Shown here in pieces: positions 52,984-63,759 of a stretch of DNA of 64,000 nucleotides. The stretch's first letter is position 1; each line of letters starts with the position of its first letter. A model generated the notes under the pieces. The model saw only the letters and a list, made by a program, of their open reading frames with translations, did not search any database and was not told the origin of the DNA. The stretch lies in NCBI GenBank assembly GCA_034231615.1, contig CM067298.1:35718127-35782126 (forward strand). The letters are read 5' to 3'. The DNA is from Meghimatium bilineatum. Lineage: Eukaryota; Mollusca; Gastropoda; Stylommatophora; Philomycidae. The position numbers and the translations under genes are program-made.

Positions 52984-54182
52984 CTAGGGGTGCAAAGGGA
53001 ACGCATTGCTCTAGGCGGACCCAGGGTTAGCAGATAACCAAGATACCAAATGTACCTCCTCGCGGTGCACCCTGGAAACAGAAATACAGCAGCTCGAGCT
53101 GATTCTGACCAAATCATTTGGGGATCGTGTCTGAGAATGTGGAGGTAGCAGATGGAAAAAAGATTTGACAGCATAAGAGACAATATCCACGACACCACCA
53201 GCATCACCACATATAGACACTGTCAACATACAGAGAAGCTAGTCAGTCCAGTCCGAACATTGGAGGGGCGGCCAATGTAAAATGCACGTAAAGGTAGATG
53301 CATGGCGAGAGACAAATAGATTTCATACTGAGTACAATGAAACAATAAAAGGGCAGAACAGCGCCAACTGCAAATAGAAAGTGAAAAGCTCCTAGGAAAG
53401 GGGAACTACAAGCTCCGTCAGCTCGAGACGAGTTTCTAGTTACCTGTGCTCCTTACAGAGACCCAGACCCATTCATTGGCGTTCGGAAAAGCAAGAAGAC
53501 CTAACCCAACTCTAATGTCGAGCCTTCCTAAACCGGAAATATGCTCACGAAGAGAAAGGGTCCCGTACCCGAAGGGCTTAGGCAAGAAAGGGACAACGAT
53601 GGCAGTCCTGGCCCAAATCTACTGTCAAGTTTTCCTATACCGGAAATACACTTGCAGAGAAAGGGTTCAGTACCTGATGAGCTCAGGCGCTATTGGGACA
53701 CGGTCGTTCAGCCCGAGAACGCCTTGCTCTCAAACGCGTGTTGTGAGACTCGAACTTGGACAAGGTGTACACGATGTCGGTGAATGACACCTCGGCTAAG
53801 AGGACGTAAGAGCCAGGGTCCAACTCTTCCGATGAGTTCTTCCCCTTAAGGAACCAGGCTCATAGATTAGAAACGGTTCAGTACCCGATGGGCACAGTAC
53901 ATCCAATTACACGAGGCAAGTTCATAGACAGTGGAACACCTCGTGCGAGACAGACGAGAGCAAAAATCGTCTGGGCGAAGAGTCACCACATACACGCGAG
54001 AATGGAGACAGATATGGAGGCTGTCACAGGCTAGGGTAGCCCACCCGAATTGTCAAGGCATGCCGAAATCGGATGTGCTAGGCCTACAAGGCGCATAACG
54101 GTGGCACAACGTAATCATGCTCCCGGCGGAAATCGCACGGATATCCGTGCTGGTTACAATGGAGAGAACGCAAAACAAACAA
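52984..54182 (+). mobile_element. Long non-coding retroposon, full copy 2
   Basis: Starts near CTAGGGGTGCAAAGGGAAC and ends GAACGCAAAACAAACAAAC. The 10-base duplication ACATCACTTC lies at 52974-52983 and 54183-54192. Inside are three diverged modules ending ...GGTTCAGTACCCGATGGGC (near 53575, 53685 and 53895), each preceded by CCAACTCT. The last 125 bases are SINE module M. No long open frame; two 60-110 codon frames are not shared with copy 1. Confidence 0.8.
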
Positions 54183-54194
54183 ACATCACTTCTA

Positions 54195-54450
54195 TATTTT
54201 CCTTTTTCTTCTTCCATGTTTGTTATGGAGATAAACAGGATGTACTTTAGAGAATGGTATGGGTTATGTCATGTTTTACAGCTCAGCTCTGATATCTGCA
54301 CCTTTCAGCCTGACACATTCAACTTCAGTATGGCTTCTGCGCCACTTTGACCCTCTATAGCGAACTCCACTCCAAAACCTCCTTAGTCGTCCATTTACGA
54401 CATTGTTGGCAGGTAACAATGGCCCTATTCTTTGCACTCTGAACTAGAAG
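54195..54450 (-). mobile_element. SINE fragment
   Basis: Contains GGATGTACTTTAGAGAATGG, GACACATTCAACTTCAGTAT, then CCTCCTTAGTCGTCCATTTA: the order of the SINE at 4970-5250. Confidence 0.65.
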
Positions 54451-54759
54451 TTTAGGCCTAAGTTGCCACATGGCCAATTTTTTTCTGATGTTGAGTATCA
54501 GATCCTCTTTGACCAAAGCCTAATTTTTACCAAACCAATGCGTGGTCATTACAGTTCACACTATGAAAAGTTCTGGTGAAAGAATGTTTCAGACTGATAG
54601 AAGCTTGGTTGAGCCTGGTTAAAGTAATGTCACTTAGGCCTATGCTATATCCTTCAACAGGTAGGAACTGGTACCGGAACTGGCTACTGTTTGCTATTTA
54701 AAGTGGCATCTCTAGTTTTATACTCCATTTTCACCGCAGACTACTATCGATATAAGAAG

Positions 54760-55195
54760 TATTTTAAATTTATTTTATTTTACTTGCATTAAATCTTATC
54801 TATTTCCACTTTTCTGTGTACTTTCCCCTCCTTACTTACTACCTCTATCTTGCCCTCAAACTCTATTTTCTCATCATGCTGTTCTATCTTTGCTTCCTCC
54901 ATCGTCCCTTCGCTATTGTCCTTCTGCACTTTTTTCCCTTTCTATCACCACCATTTGTGTCTCTATGTAAGATTTGTTTTAAATGTTTACTGTGATATTT
55001 TATTTGTCCGGATGAAGGCTATTTAGTCAAAACGTCATCTGTCACAGTGTCTCATGCTGTTAGGTTGTTTTATCCACTTATTTTGGTAAACACTTTATAC
55101 CCATTTTTGTTCATTTTGACATTTGCCCTTATTGCCTTATTACACCAGCCACCCATTTCCTGTTTAGGGATGTTACCCTGACACTAACTTTTATC
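54760..55195 (+). repeat. Penelope-like terminal repeat, copy 1
   Basis: Matches 60255-60660 block by block. The motif GGATGAAGGCTATTTAGTC then AAAACGTC at 55010 forms a GGCT/AGTC hairpin. Pyrimidine-rich upstream part, CAGCCACCCATTTCCTGTTT downstream. Confidence 0.6.
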
Positions 55196-55199
55196 CCCT

Positions 55200-56290
55200 A
55201 CTTACATTTATGGCAGTAGACTGAGACGCATTAGTTAGACTAGTAAGCTCCTTTATCACCAAGAGAAATAGGGGCCTAAGCATTAAAATTGGATATCGAA
55301 CTTTCAATTTCCGATTCATGGGTGCTTACACTTACACGTATGGTAATGGTATAGTATATGTATGTATGACCGTGGCGTCTTGACGAGCTGCAGACGACTC
55401 TGTGAGGACTCATTAACGAGTTGCTCGTGAGTGTGATTTAAAAAAAAGTTTCATTGACAGAGAAGTATATTATATTGTTCAAAATAACTGATTCTTAGTT
55501 TTAATCCTTACCTTTTATTTTTACGATATCCATTTGTTAGTAAATCAAGCAGTGTACAGGGGAAAAATGACATATTGATAATTATTTAACTAATATTTAG
55601 ACAACAAAACTTCTTAAATTATTTAAATTTGGAGCGCCGGAAATGCCAGATTTTAAAAAGATCACCCTTATGCAAACATCATGGATAGCCGTCTCCGTAA
55701 CGAAGCTGCAAACACGGTGATCTAAAAGTACGAGTCTATGACTCTTATCTCTATCTATTGTCTTATACTGTGAGGCGTCGCAGGATTGAAATACGATCGG
55801 TTTTCGGGCTTTATAAAGTAAAACTTTATATTTTCTCATTCCCTCCACTCTCAAACCTGTACAGTGCTTTAACTTTATTCTTAAACGTTTTTAAGCACAT
55901 TTTCCCCACTGTTACACTATTGCGATTGATTTGTTTTAAGTGTGATGATTTTAATAAATCATTCAAAATCAAGTGTGGGGATTTAAATATATTTGCAGCA
56001 TTTTTAAAGACAACGGAAGAATGGACACCGAGAGATTGAGACACGCAGACACGATTTCAAAAATTCATCTACGTGAATTATAAACTTGATCCAATTTTGA
56101 AATACAAATCTATCCTTATGGAAACCAAACCCCAAATAATACATTAAATCTTCATACCAACATTGTATTATCAAAGTCAGATATGGACAATAACAAAAGA
56201 ACAAGAGAGAAAGCTAAGTGTAAAATTAGATATCAAAGAAAAGCAGCAAACAGAACAAGAAGAGATCACGTGAGAAACTAAGAGCTGTTG
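55200..56290. other. No recognised gene
   Basis: Contains a 93-codon + frame (55758-56039) and shadow frames without motif. Two CTAGTCTAAC-like and TCGTGAG stretches are not repeated elsewhere in the window. Confidence 0.3.
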
Positions 56291-56294
56291 GAAC

Positions 56295-56465
56295 AACATT
56301 TGTGGTTAAATATATTGAAAAACCGAGACTGAAATGATTCGGCCCACTTAATGAGAATAAATTCTTGTTGGCCAGCGGCAAAAGCATGCACCATGGCAAT
56401 GGAAAGGGCAAGACAAAGAGGAAAACCAAGAAGATAGTGGATTTAAAGAGCTACATACATCCTGA
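56295..56465 (+). mobile_element. LINE C-terminal scrap
   Basis: Reads SAHLMRINSCWPAAKACTMA, then MERARQRGKPRR: GHLMRM...GxRxRGRPRxRW pattern of LINE C-termini. Confidence 0.55.
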
Positions 56466-56479
56466 GACCAATGGCGTCA

Positions 56480-57170
56480 CTAGGGTTTATGTCACCCTCT
56501 CACGACTAACCCCATGGACCTCCTCCGAGTTCTCCAGTGCAAAATAATGAGACCATACAGAATCCTTAGTAACTTTTGTAAATGAAGGTCCTATATTTAC
56601 AAATGCCATAGAATAAACATTGAATTCAAAGTCGTAGGTAACATCATCATCATCAGGTGACATATTCTTTCCAGAACGTAGTCTCCCTATGGATCTCTTG
56701 AATTTTCCACGGTCTTTAGCAAGTTGTCCTGCCTCTTTTAGTGACATGCGCAGGCCTTCTTGAATGTCTTTTATCAAATGGTGTCTTGGGAAGCCTTTGC
56801 CCCTGTTGCATTATATCATCCCCTCCAGTAATAATCTCTCAATTCTGTCGTGTCTATTAATGTGACCGAAACAAAATTAGCCTTTTCTTTAATATGGTGT
56901 TCAGAAGCCAGCCTTCCTGGACCTTAATTGTTCTTTAACACCTCCTAGTTTATTTTTTTTTTTTGCTGTCTATGGTATTCTCATAACTCTTCTGTAGCAC
57001 GTTAATTCAAATGATGTTATTATCTCGGCCATATCTTTGTTTAATGTTCATGCTTCATATCCATATGTCGCCACAGGAAATACATATGTTCGTACTAAAT
57101 ACAACTTGGTTCTTATGTTAGTACCATGCCATAGTTTCTTTAGCTGTTTTAATTTTGACAGTGTCATTGC
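56480..57170 (-). pseudogene. LINE C-terminal region
   Basis: On the - strand: FCFGHINRHDRIERLLLEGM, then the open frame MIKDIQEGLRMSLKEAGQLA, KDRGKFKRSIGRL. The GHxxRHD...LLLEG block and the DxxxW/F-R end fit LINE C-termini. Upstream of it, stops dominate. Confidence 0.7.
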
Positions 57171-57390
57171 TGTTCAAAGCGCGTCGTAAGAGGGTATCAA
57201 AATGACGCTGATATAGAAGGTGCCGAAAAAGGGCACCAGTGGAGAGTAAAGGGACAGGAAACGAATGCCGTGGCAGAAGGAAACAGACCCAGAACTACAG
57301 TCAAGGCATGTGCAATGGTAGGATGACTCAAGAGGAATGGGGGAGTCGGTTAATAGTAGGTGACTAGTTGATGTCATCAGACCACCAGGT

Positions 57391-58063
57391 ATAATTATGA
57401 TGCAGAAATCCAGGCAATTAGTGTGGCAGCTAAAATACTGCTGAACTCCAACTCTGACCTACAGCCTGTGGTATTCCTGACAGATGCAAGGTCAGTGCTT
57501 CAAGCTCTACAGTCTGGAAAACTAACAGACTTAAAAAAACTACTTAGCGAATTGTCTTACCAGTATAGGGTAACCATGCAGTGGATACCCTCTCACTGTG
57601 GAATACCAGGAAATGAAAAAGCAGACCAACTGGCTAAGGAAGGTGCTGCCGAAGACCAACCAGAAATACCAATCACCTACCATCAGAAAAAACAGATGAT
57701 AAAGTCAATAAGAAAGCCACAAACACCAACACAAGATGACTATCACAATATGAACAGATCAGAACAAGTTATAATTCTACGTCTCAGAACAGGACACAAC
57801 CGACTCCGCAGTCACATGTATACAAAGTTCAAGATTGGCAACACAGCCATGTGTACATGTGGACAGGTAGCACAGAGTGCCAAACATATACTTCAAGAGT
57901 GTTCTGAGCATGAAACGCTGAGGCAGACATATTGGCCAGAGGAAACAACACTGGAATCAAAGCTCTATGGGACACTGTATGAACTACAAAAGACAGTGAG
58001 TTTTATTAAGGAGACAGAATTACAGATATAGACATGTTTCAAGTGAACGAAAGAAGAAGAAGA
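57391..58063 (+). mobile_element. RNase H LINE insertion with target duplication
   Basis: A 12-base duplication, AGACCACCAGGT, at 57379-57390 and 58064-58075 bounds 673 bases that end in AAGAAGAAGAAG. The insertion splits the left arm of the inverted repeat and is absent from the right arm. Confidence 0.85.
57423..58031 (+). CDS. LINE RNase H domain, intact open frame
   Basis: 202 codons without a break. Reads VVFLTDARSVLQALQSGKL, VTMQWIPSHCGIPGNEKADQ, LAKEGAAEDQPEIPITY, then RLRTGHNRLRSHMYTKFKIG and CTCGQVAQSAKHILQECSEH. TDARS and GNEKADQLA hold two catalytic Asp of RNase H; the first Asp and Glu are lost with the 5' truncation. CTCG...H...C.H is the zinc-knuckle-like region after RNase H in I/Jockey-type LINEs. 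It is a truncated insertion and not a host gene. Confidence 0.85.
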   Translation: MAAKILLNSNSDLQPVVFLTDARSVLQALQSGKLTDLKKLLSELSYQYRVTMQWIPSHCGIPGNEKADQLAKEGAAEDQPEIPITYHQKKQMIKSIRKPQTPTQDDYHNMNRSEQVIILRLRTGHNRLRSHMYTKFKIGNTAMCTCGQVAQSAKHILQECSEHETLRQTYWPEETTLESKLYGTLYELQKTVSFIKETELQI

Positions 58064-58206
58064 AGACCACCAGGTCGTGGTCAGTGGAGGTCGGTGTGGC
58101 AGAAGACCTGATGGAATATAATGGAAGATGGATCAAGGTCACAACCGCAACGACAAGTACTTTTTAGGCTAGGTGTTAGAAAATGTGACCGGCCGCATAA
58201 ACCTAA

Positions 58207-58378
58207 GATCAGGACCAGATTTACGTATAAGCTAAACAAGCTATATCTTAGGGTCCCTACTGTCCTGGGAGCCCCCCCCAAAAATTATATTTGATACTGA
58301 CATATAATATATGAACTTATAAAGAGCCACCATATCTCAAATAGCTTAGGGCCTTATCAAGTGTAAATACGGCATTGT
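58207..58378. mobile_element. Short insertion in the left arm
   Basis: TAAGATCAGGACCAGATTTA to AAATACGGCATTGTCTAA is absent from the right arm of the inverted repeat. It resembles, from memory, short non-autonomous elements with a CAGATTTACGTATA-type end; the family is not certain. Confidence 0.5.
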
Positions 58379-59883
58379 CTAAGATGATATAGGGATGAGC
58401 TAGCCGCACATCACAACCCCTATGTGGGTATTATTCGCACTGTGTACTAACTCATCTATAAGGAACAAAGATCAACGGACAGAACCTCGAACCACCAATA
58501 CCTGATCCCTTAGTGCGTGTCATGTACCGTTGGGAGGAAAATGTCAGATGAAGCGAGGTTCATGTTTGTGTGAGACCAACCGTAAGTCGCAACTCGTTTG
58601 TAGGCGCTGCTGGTACTTCGGTTGGATCTGGTGTGGGCCTGTTGCGGTTTGGCGAGTCGTTTTGTTGGTTTATCTGAATCCTCGCCATCATTCTCCTTCA
58701 CTCTATTTTTATGGGCTGATCACTCATGCATTCCTCACCTCTTCTCCTTACGATTCCTCGTCCTACTTTCTTTGTTCTCACCTCTTATACCTTTCATCTT
58801 TATTTCCCCTTTGCCACTCACAGTGGCCCTTAAATACCCCTTCTGGCCTTACTATCAGTTTGGGCCTATCATTGCTCTAGGCTACTTTCTGGCTGGTTTT
58901 TCTTGGCCTTGTTGGGTCAGCTACCCTTACAGCAGCCGAGCATGTGGAGACTTACACCCACTCCCCCTTTTACGACCATGCTATGCTTGAAGCGCCAACA
59001 GGCGTCCTGCTACACACGCCTAGGATGGCTCGAATGTAGTGGTCCCACCTAGGTCTGTATATGGAGCCAGCGTGCAGTACCAGCAGCGCCGACAAACGAG
59101 TTGCGACTTACGATTGGTCCCACACAGACATGAACCTCGTTTCATCTGACATTTTCCTCCCAACGGTACATGACACGCACTAAGGGATCATGTATTGGTG
59201 GTTCGAGGTTCTGTCCGTTGATCTTTGTTCCTTATAGATGAGCTAGTGTACAGTGCTAGTAATACCCACATAGGGGTTGCGACGTGATGCTAGTTCATCC
59301 CTATATCATATTCGGTTTATGCGACGTTTTCCAACGTCACATCCGATGTCACATTTTCCAACACCTGGCATAAAAGGTACTTGTCGTTGTGGTTGTGACC
59401 TTGGCCTATCTTCCATTATAATTTATTGGTATTCTGCCACGCCGACCTCCACTGACCACGGCATGGTGGTCTGATGACACCAACTAGTCACCTACTATTA
59501 ACCGACTCCCCCCCTTCCCCTTGCGCCATCCTACTATTTCACGTGCCTTGGCTGTAGTTCCGGGTCTGCTTCCTTTCGCCACGGCCTTTGTTTCCTGTCC
59601 CTTTACTCTCTACTGTGCCCTTTGTGCGGCACCTTCTATATCAGCCTCTTTTTGATACCTTCTTATGACGCGCTTTTCTGTGATGGCTACCCCCCTCCCC
59701 AGCTGTGCCCTTCCTGCCCCCTTGGGCCGCCTCCCATCTCCACATTTCTTCCTTGTGTAACGTCTCCGTTGTGGTTTGTGGCCCACGTCGCTCTACCACT
59801 TTCACTTCTCTTCTTCTTCCTCGCCTCTTTATTTACCTATTTTTATTCTCCCTCCTTCTCTCAGTCTCCTTAATTTTTTTTTC

Positions 59884-59995
59884 TTTCATATCTTGGTATC
59901 TGTTTATATAGCCTATTTGGTTCTACTCATGGATACATTTTTTTCATATCTTGCTATCTGTTTATATAGCCTATTTGGTTCTACTCATGGATACT
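59884..59995. repeat. 58-bp tandem duplication
   Basis: CATATCTTGG/CTATCTGTTTATAT begins at 59887 and 59945. The two units differ at only a few positions. Confidence 0.9.
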
Positions 59996-60254
59996 GGAAC
60001 ACCCCACCCACTTTTAGCTTTAGCTTCTACGCCCCTGACGTACGCTTATGTTCTAGTTAGCCGCGTGCTCTCTTAACTTCATGTCCTTGTTGATTCGGCC
60101 TTTGTCCGATTTTTATTGCCTCTTATTGCCCGAAGATATATTTTTCCTCCCCTCCGCTTCTTCTCACGGGTTTATACTGGCCTCTGTCTGCTATAAAACC
60201 TGGCATCTCGGTTTCATACTTCCTTTTTCCTACGCCGACTATTTTCGAGATATG

Positions 60255-60660
60255 TATTTCAAATTTAGGCTTATTTTATGTTGCTTGCATTATATCTTAT
60301 CTATTTTCACTTCTTCTGCACACTTTTCCCTCCTTACTTACCACTATCATCCACTCACATCTTCTTCTCCATTGTCATGCTGCCCTATCTTTGTTTCCCC
60401 CGTCGTCCCATTTTCTTTCCTTCCTATTACAACCATGTTTGTCTATGTAAAATTGGTTTACTGTGGTCTTTGTTTATCCTGATGAAGGCGTTTTAGTCGA
60501 AACGTCGTCTGTCACAGTGTCTCGCTGGTAGGTCGTTTTATGACTTATATTGGTAAAACTTTTACCTATTTTCGTTCATTTTGATATTTGCCCTGTATTA
60601 CCCCAGCCACCCATTTTCTGTTTAGGGTTGTATTCCGACACTGGAACTTTCATCTCTTGA
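60255..60660 (+). repeat. Penelope-like terminal repeat, copy 2
   Basis: Block-by-block match to 54760-55195. CTGATGAAGGCG then TTTTAGTCGAAACGTCG at 60479-60508 forms a GGC/GTC hairpin directly followed by GAAAC. Ends CCCATTTTCTGTTTAGGG. Confidence 0.6.
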
Positions 60661-61175
60661 TTTTCTGAGCCATACATTAATATTGAATAGGTGTAGCATT
60701 TATATTGTCATTTTTAGCTTGTTTGTTATTTGTTTACAAGTTATATTTTAAATCTTGTATTATTGCTGTTAAAATAAGGTTGATTTATTCACATCCAGCC
60801 CTCACCGAGAAGTATCGAAGAGCTTGGATCAAAACATAAATCACTCAGTCTAACGTTTGTTTTACGTAAATATAGCAGCGCCTTGGTAACCAGGGGATAC
60901 AAGGAAAGTGTTTACAAACCACTGTTAATAAGCGACGCGTGTTGACTCTGGGAGCAATAAAATGTTTGGGAGTTATGTGTAAAGCATGCTATATATACAC
61001 AACTTCTTGTGTCGGTGTCTGTCATAAAGTGTTGATACACATAACTGCTTTTGAAATCCTCAATGTGTTTACGAGGCCCTAGAAGGGAGCAAAGAATAGT
61101 GTCTTAAGAGGAGTGTTTAACGTGGGGGGTTGATTACCTACCAAATCAAAAATCTCAACGCTTAAATCAGATGTA
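60661..61175. other. No recognised gene
   Basis: AT-rich sequence without a second copy in the window. Confidence 0.3.
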
Positions 61176-61179
61176 TAGG

Positions 61180-61300
61180 ACAAAAAGGTGCAGATATAGC
61201 AACCAAGATGTAAACCCTGACACAGCACTTTCCGTTCTCCGAACTACAACCTCTACTTCTATGAGCAGGAGTTTGAAATCGAAATCATACTGATAGCAAA
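61180..61300 (+). mobile_element. SINE fragment
   Basis: AAAAGGTGCAGATATAGC to CAGGAGTTTGAAATCGAA, a diverged SINE 3' half. Confidence 0.5.
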
Positions 61301-61374
61301 CAGAAGACGGTCCATATCCCGTCAGGATCGTACGAGTGCCATACTGGATATATCAGCACAAAAAGCTGATACTG

Positions 61375-62010
61375 CACAGGAATCAAAGCTCTATGGGCCA
61401 CTGTGGGAACTATAAATTACAGTGAGTTTTATTCAGGAGACATCATCAGCATCAGGTGCCATGCCGATGGCGTAGGTGGTCATGGCTATCCACAGCTCTC
61501 TGTCCACAGTATTATATATCAAAGTCGTTGTTATTTCCTTGCCGTTCCAGGTTGTCAAACTGTCTAATATTTTCTCACGTTGTCGCCCTCTGTCTCTGTT
61601 GCCTTCAATTTTGCCTGTTGTGACTATGTTCTCTAAACCTGCCTGTCTCATGAAGTGGCCAACAAAAAAAGATTGTCTTTTTCTTATATTATTGATTAAG
61701 GTCCATTTGGCATTTGACTCTTTCAACACCTCTACATTAGTTTTTCTGGCATTCCATGGTATTCTCAGCATTCTTCTGTAGAACCAATTCTCTGTTGCCT
61801 CCAATTTTCTTCTTTTTTTTCTTCCGTTCGCTCCATTGTAACCAGCACGGATATCCGTGTGATTTCCGCCGGGAGCGTGATTACGTTGTTCCACCGTTAT
61901 GCACCTTGTAGGCCTAGCACATCCGATTTCGGCATGAAATTTTCCTCTAATTTCAGGAGACATAATTACAGATATAGACATGTTTCAAGTGAATGAAAGA
62001 AGAAGACACA
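61375..62010 (+). mobile_element. RNase H LINE 3' end split by an insertion
   Basis: 61380-61443 (AATCAAAGCTCTATGGGCCA to TTCAGGAGACAT) and 61942-62010 (TTCAGGAGACAT to GAAAGAAGAAGAC) are the two halves of the LINE 3' end seen at 57950-58063. They are separated by the insertion 61444-61941. Confidence 0.8.
61444..61941 (-). mobile_element. Chimera of SINE module M and LINE tail
   Basis: A perfect 12-base duplication, TTCAGGAGACAT, at 61432-61443 and 61942-61953 bounds the unit. On the - strand it starts with SINE module M (GCCGAAATCGGATGTGCTAG to AATGGAGCGAACG) and runs, after a short A/G-rich joint, into the LINE C-terminal coding region: LEATENWFYRRMLRIPWNAR, LENIVTTGKIEGNRDRGRQR. One open frame of 182 codons spans both. 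It ends in a (GAT)n-type tail. Confidence 0.8.
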
Positions 62011-62019
62011 AATCTTTAC

Positions 62020-62290
62020 AAATGTTTCTATCCACGATCATATGGAGGAGTGTAGATAAATCACGTCCATACCATTTCTTGATGATATCAATCCAGTATT
62101 TTCTTATCTTCTCTTTTCCTTCCACCCTTGACTATTAATTGTAACTATTTATTAGATAACGAATCGTGTCTTGTTATATGTCCAATCCAAACAAGTTTAC
62201 GCCGTTTCACCACTGCTAAAAGTGGTTCTTGATAACCTGCAAGTTTATTTATTTTCTGCCGGACAAATCTTTTGTCTTGTGTTTATATAT
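62020..62290 (-). mobile_element. LINE C-terminal fragment
   Basis: On the - strand: INKLAGYQEPLLAVVKRRKL, VWIGHITRHDSLSNK, then IVKGGRKR. GHITRHD is the LINE C-terminal signature. Confidence 0.6.
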
Positions 62291-62294
62291 CTAA

Positions 62295-62925
62295 GAATGA
62301 TATATGAGAACTATCACAACAGCGCCGAAATTATGCAGGAATGAGCGGAAGCACCAAAAGCAAAATATCCAGAGGTACAGTAACCGTAATGAAGCTAACT
62401 TATGTAGGAGAGCGGTGCCGCATAAGGTGCCAAAACTTTTAGTATCGGTGCTGTATCAGAGATTCGTAAGGCTGACATTAGTGTCTACATATATTTTTTT
62501 TCATTTACAGTTGTATTGCATCTTTACATGTAATGTATTAATTAAAGACAAGGGAACTGAGGAAGGAAGAAAGGGGGGGTGTAAAAACAACTGTGTATTT
62601 CTGATCTATTTTGTATTGTTATCCTCATTAATTTAATATCAATGAATCAACTACTTTGAAATAAGGAGAATTCAAACGAAAGTGGAATCACACACAAAAA
62701 CTGCATAACGTAAAGATACCTACCAATGAGGTACGCGCAAAGAACAGCAATCATAATGCAGCAAACGTGATACGAAATAGGTCCGTCCAGATGGTTCCGT
62801 ATTCGACCAATACGGAAATGAAGTTAGTGTTGACACTATTTGCGAGGCGTATAGATGTGATCTGAACGGACCCGGTTAAAAGTATACTAGCAATATGTTC
62901 AGTGGAAAAGGTAAAATATTGAACT
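62295..62925. other. No recognised gene
   Basis: A 110-codon + frame (62304-62636) is basic at the start and hydrophobic at the end, with no family match. Codon use and context do not support a gene. Confidence 0.3.
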
Positions 62926-62929
62926 TATT

Positions 62930-63095
62930 AGTTACCGCTGTCGATGTATTGGCCATTGACGCAAATAAAATGGCAAAACCGTTGCATCTCCGTTTTCTGG
63001 ACTATCCTGCAGAAACTCTAGAAAGACCATTGTCCTGTTACAAGATGTATCTAATTGGAATTTCAGAACGAACGGGAAAAATAGAGAACATATGA
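62930..63095 (+). mobile_element. SINE copy
   Basis: ACCGCTGTCGATGTATTGGC to TTTCAGAACGAACGGG: the SINE 3' half, diverged. Confidence 0.55.
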
Positions 63096-63459
63096 TCTAC
63101 TGAGTTAGCGCTGGATATGCAAATAAATCTATTTATTCAACATAATGATACTCGGACATGATGACTGACAGCAGAACTGTGAAGAAGAAGAAGACGGCTT
63201 CTTTTCTTCATTCGCTATCTAATAATCAGTACGAAGGTGTTGTCCATTTGTTGTCATGCGACGATTGAGGAAACCAATTTGACGGTGATGAAATAATCCC
63301 TTTAGCTGTGAGCAGGTAGCTCTTAGCAGTACATAGCCGTCCTAACAAAAGCATAGATCCTCCTCAGTTCAGTAACAGAGAAAACACTCATACACATAAG
63401 ACTTGCTGTCTCAAAGGCATAGTTGTGTTTTGAGGAGAAAGGGGGGGGGATATGGTTGA

Positions 63460-63700
63460 TTGTTCTGTCCCCCGGAGGGAAACATTTCATTATGGCAGTT
63501 TCCCAGGATTACACCACGTCCTGCCAGGAGTGCATAATATACGTCTGGGCCTACTAGTTAATCCTTCTTCTGTCATATCTGTTGACTCATTTGCAGTGAT
63601 GGCACATCTAGTATTCCCTGTCACATAGAAGTCTGCTACAGAAGTACAAATGTGCAATGTTCCCTGGCCTGCATCTCTCCGTCATACATGGGGACTATTT
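63460..63700 (-). repeat. Repeat T, copy 2
   Basis: Reverse of 48505-48735. Starts after a run of G at 63441 and spans CCCCGGAGGGAAACATTTC to CGTCATACATGGGGAC. Confidence 0.55.
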
Positions 63701-63759
63701 GACAAAAGATAAAAGGAAGAAATTTAGGCACGTAATTTAGTGCATGATGATTTTTCCAT

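Larger units (their letters stand above)
57175..59676. repeat. Large inverted repeat
   Basis: Left arm 57175-58617 (with two insertions) is the reverse of right arm 59074-59676. Matching blocks: AAAGCGCGTC at 57176 and GACGCGCTTT near 59668; GATATAGAAGGTGCCG; CGTAAGTCGCAACTCGTTTG. Arms are about 600 bases without the insertions; the spacer is about 455 bases. The right arm leads into Penelope-like terminal sequence, so the arms may be inverted terminal repeats of such an element. Confidence 0.75.

Noticed and set aside
58530-58990. Two overlapping 116-122 codon frames as genes
   Set aside because: They span the spacer of the inverted repeat, are pyrimidine-rich by composition and show no motif.
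62304-62636. 110-codon basic frame as a possible gene
   Set aside because: No splice context, no family motif, and an AT-rich low-complexity end.
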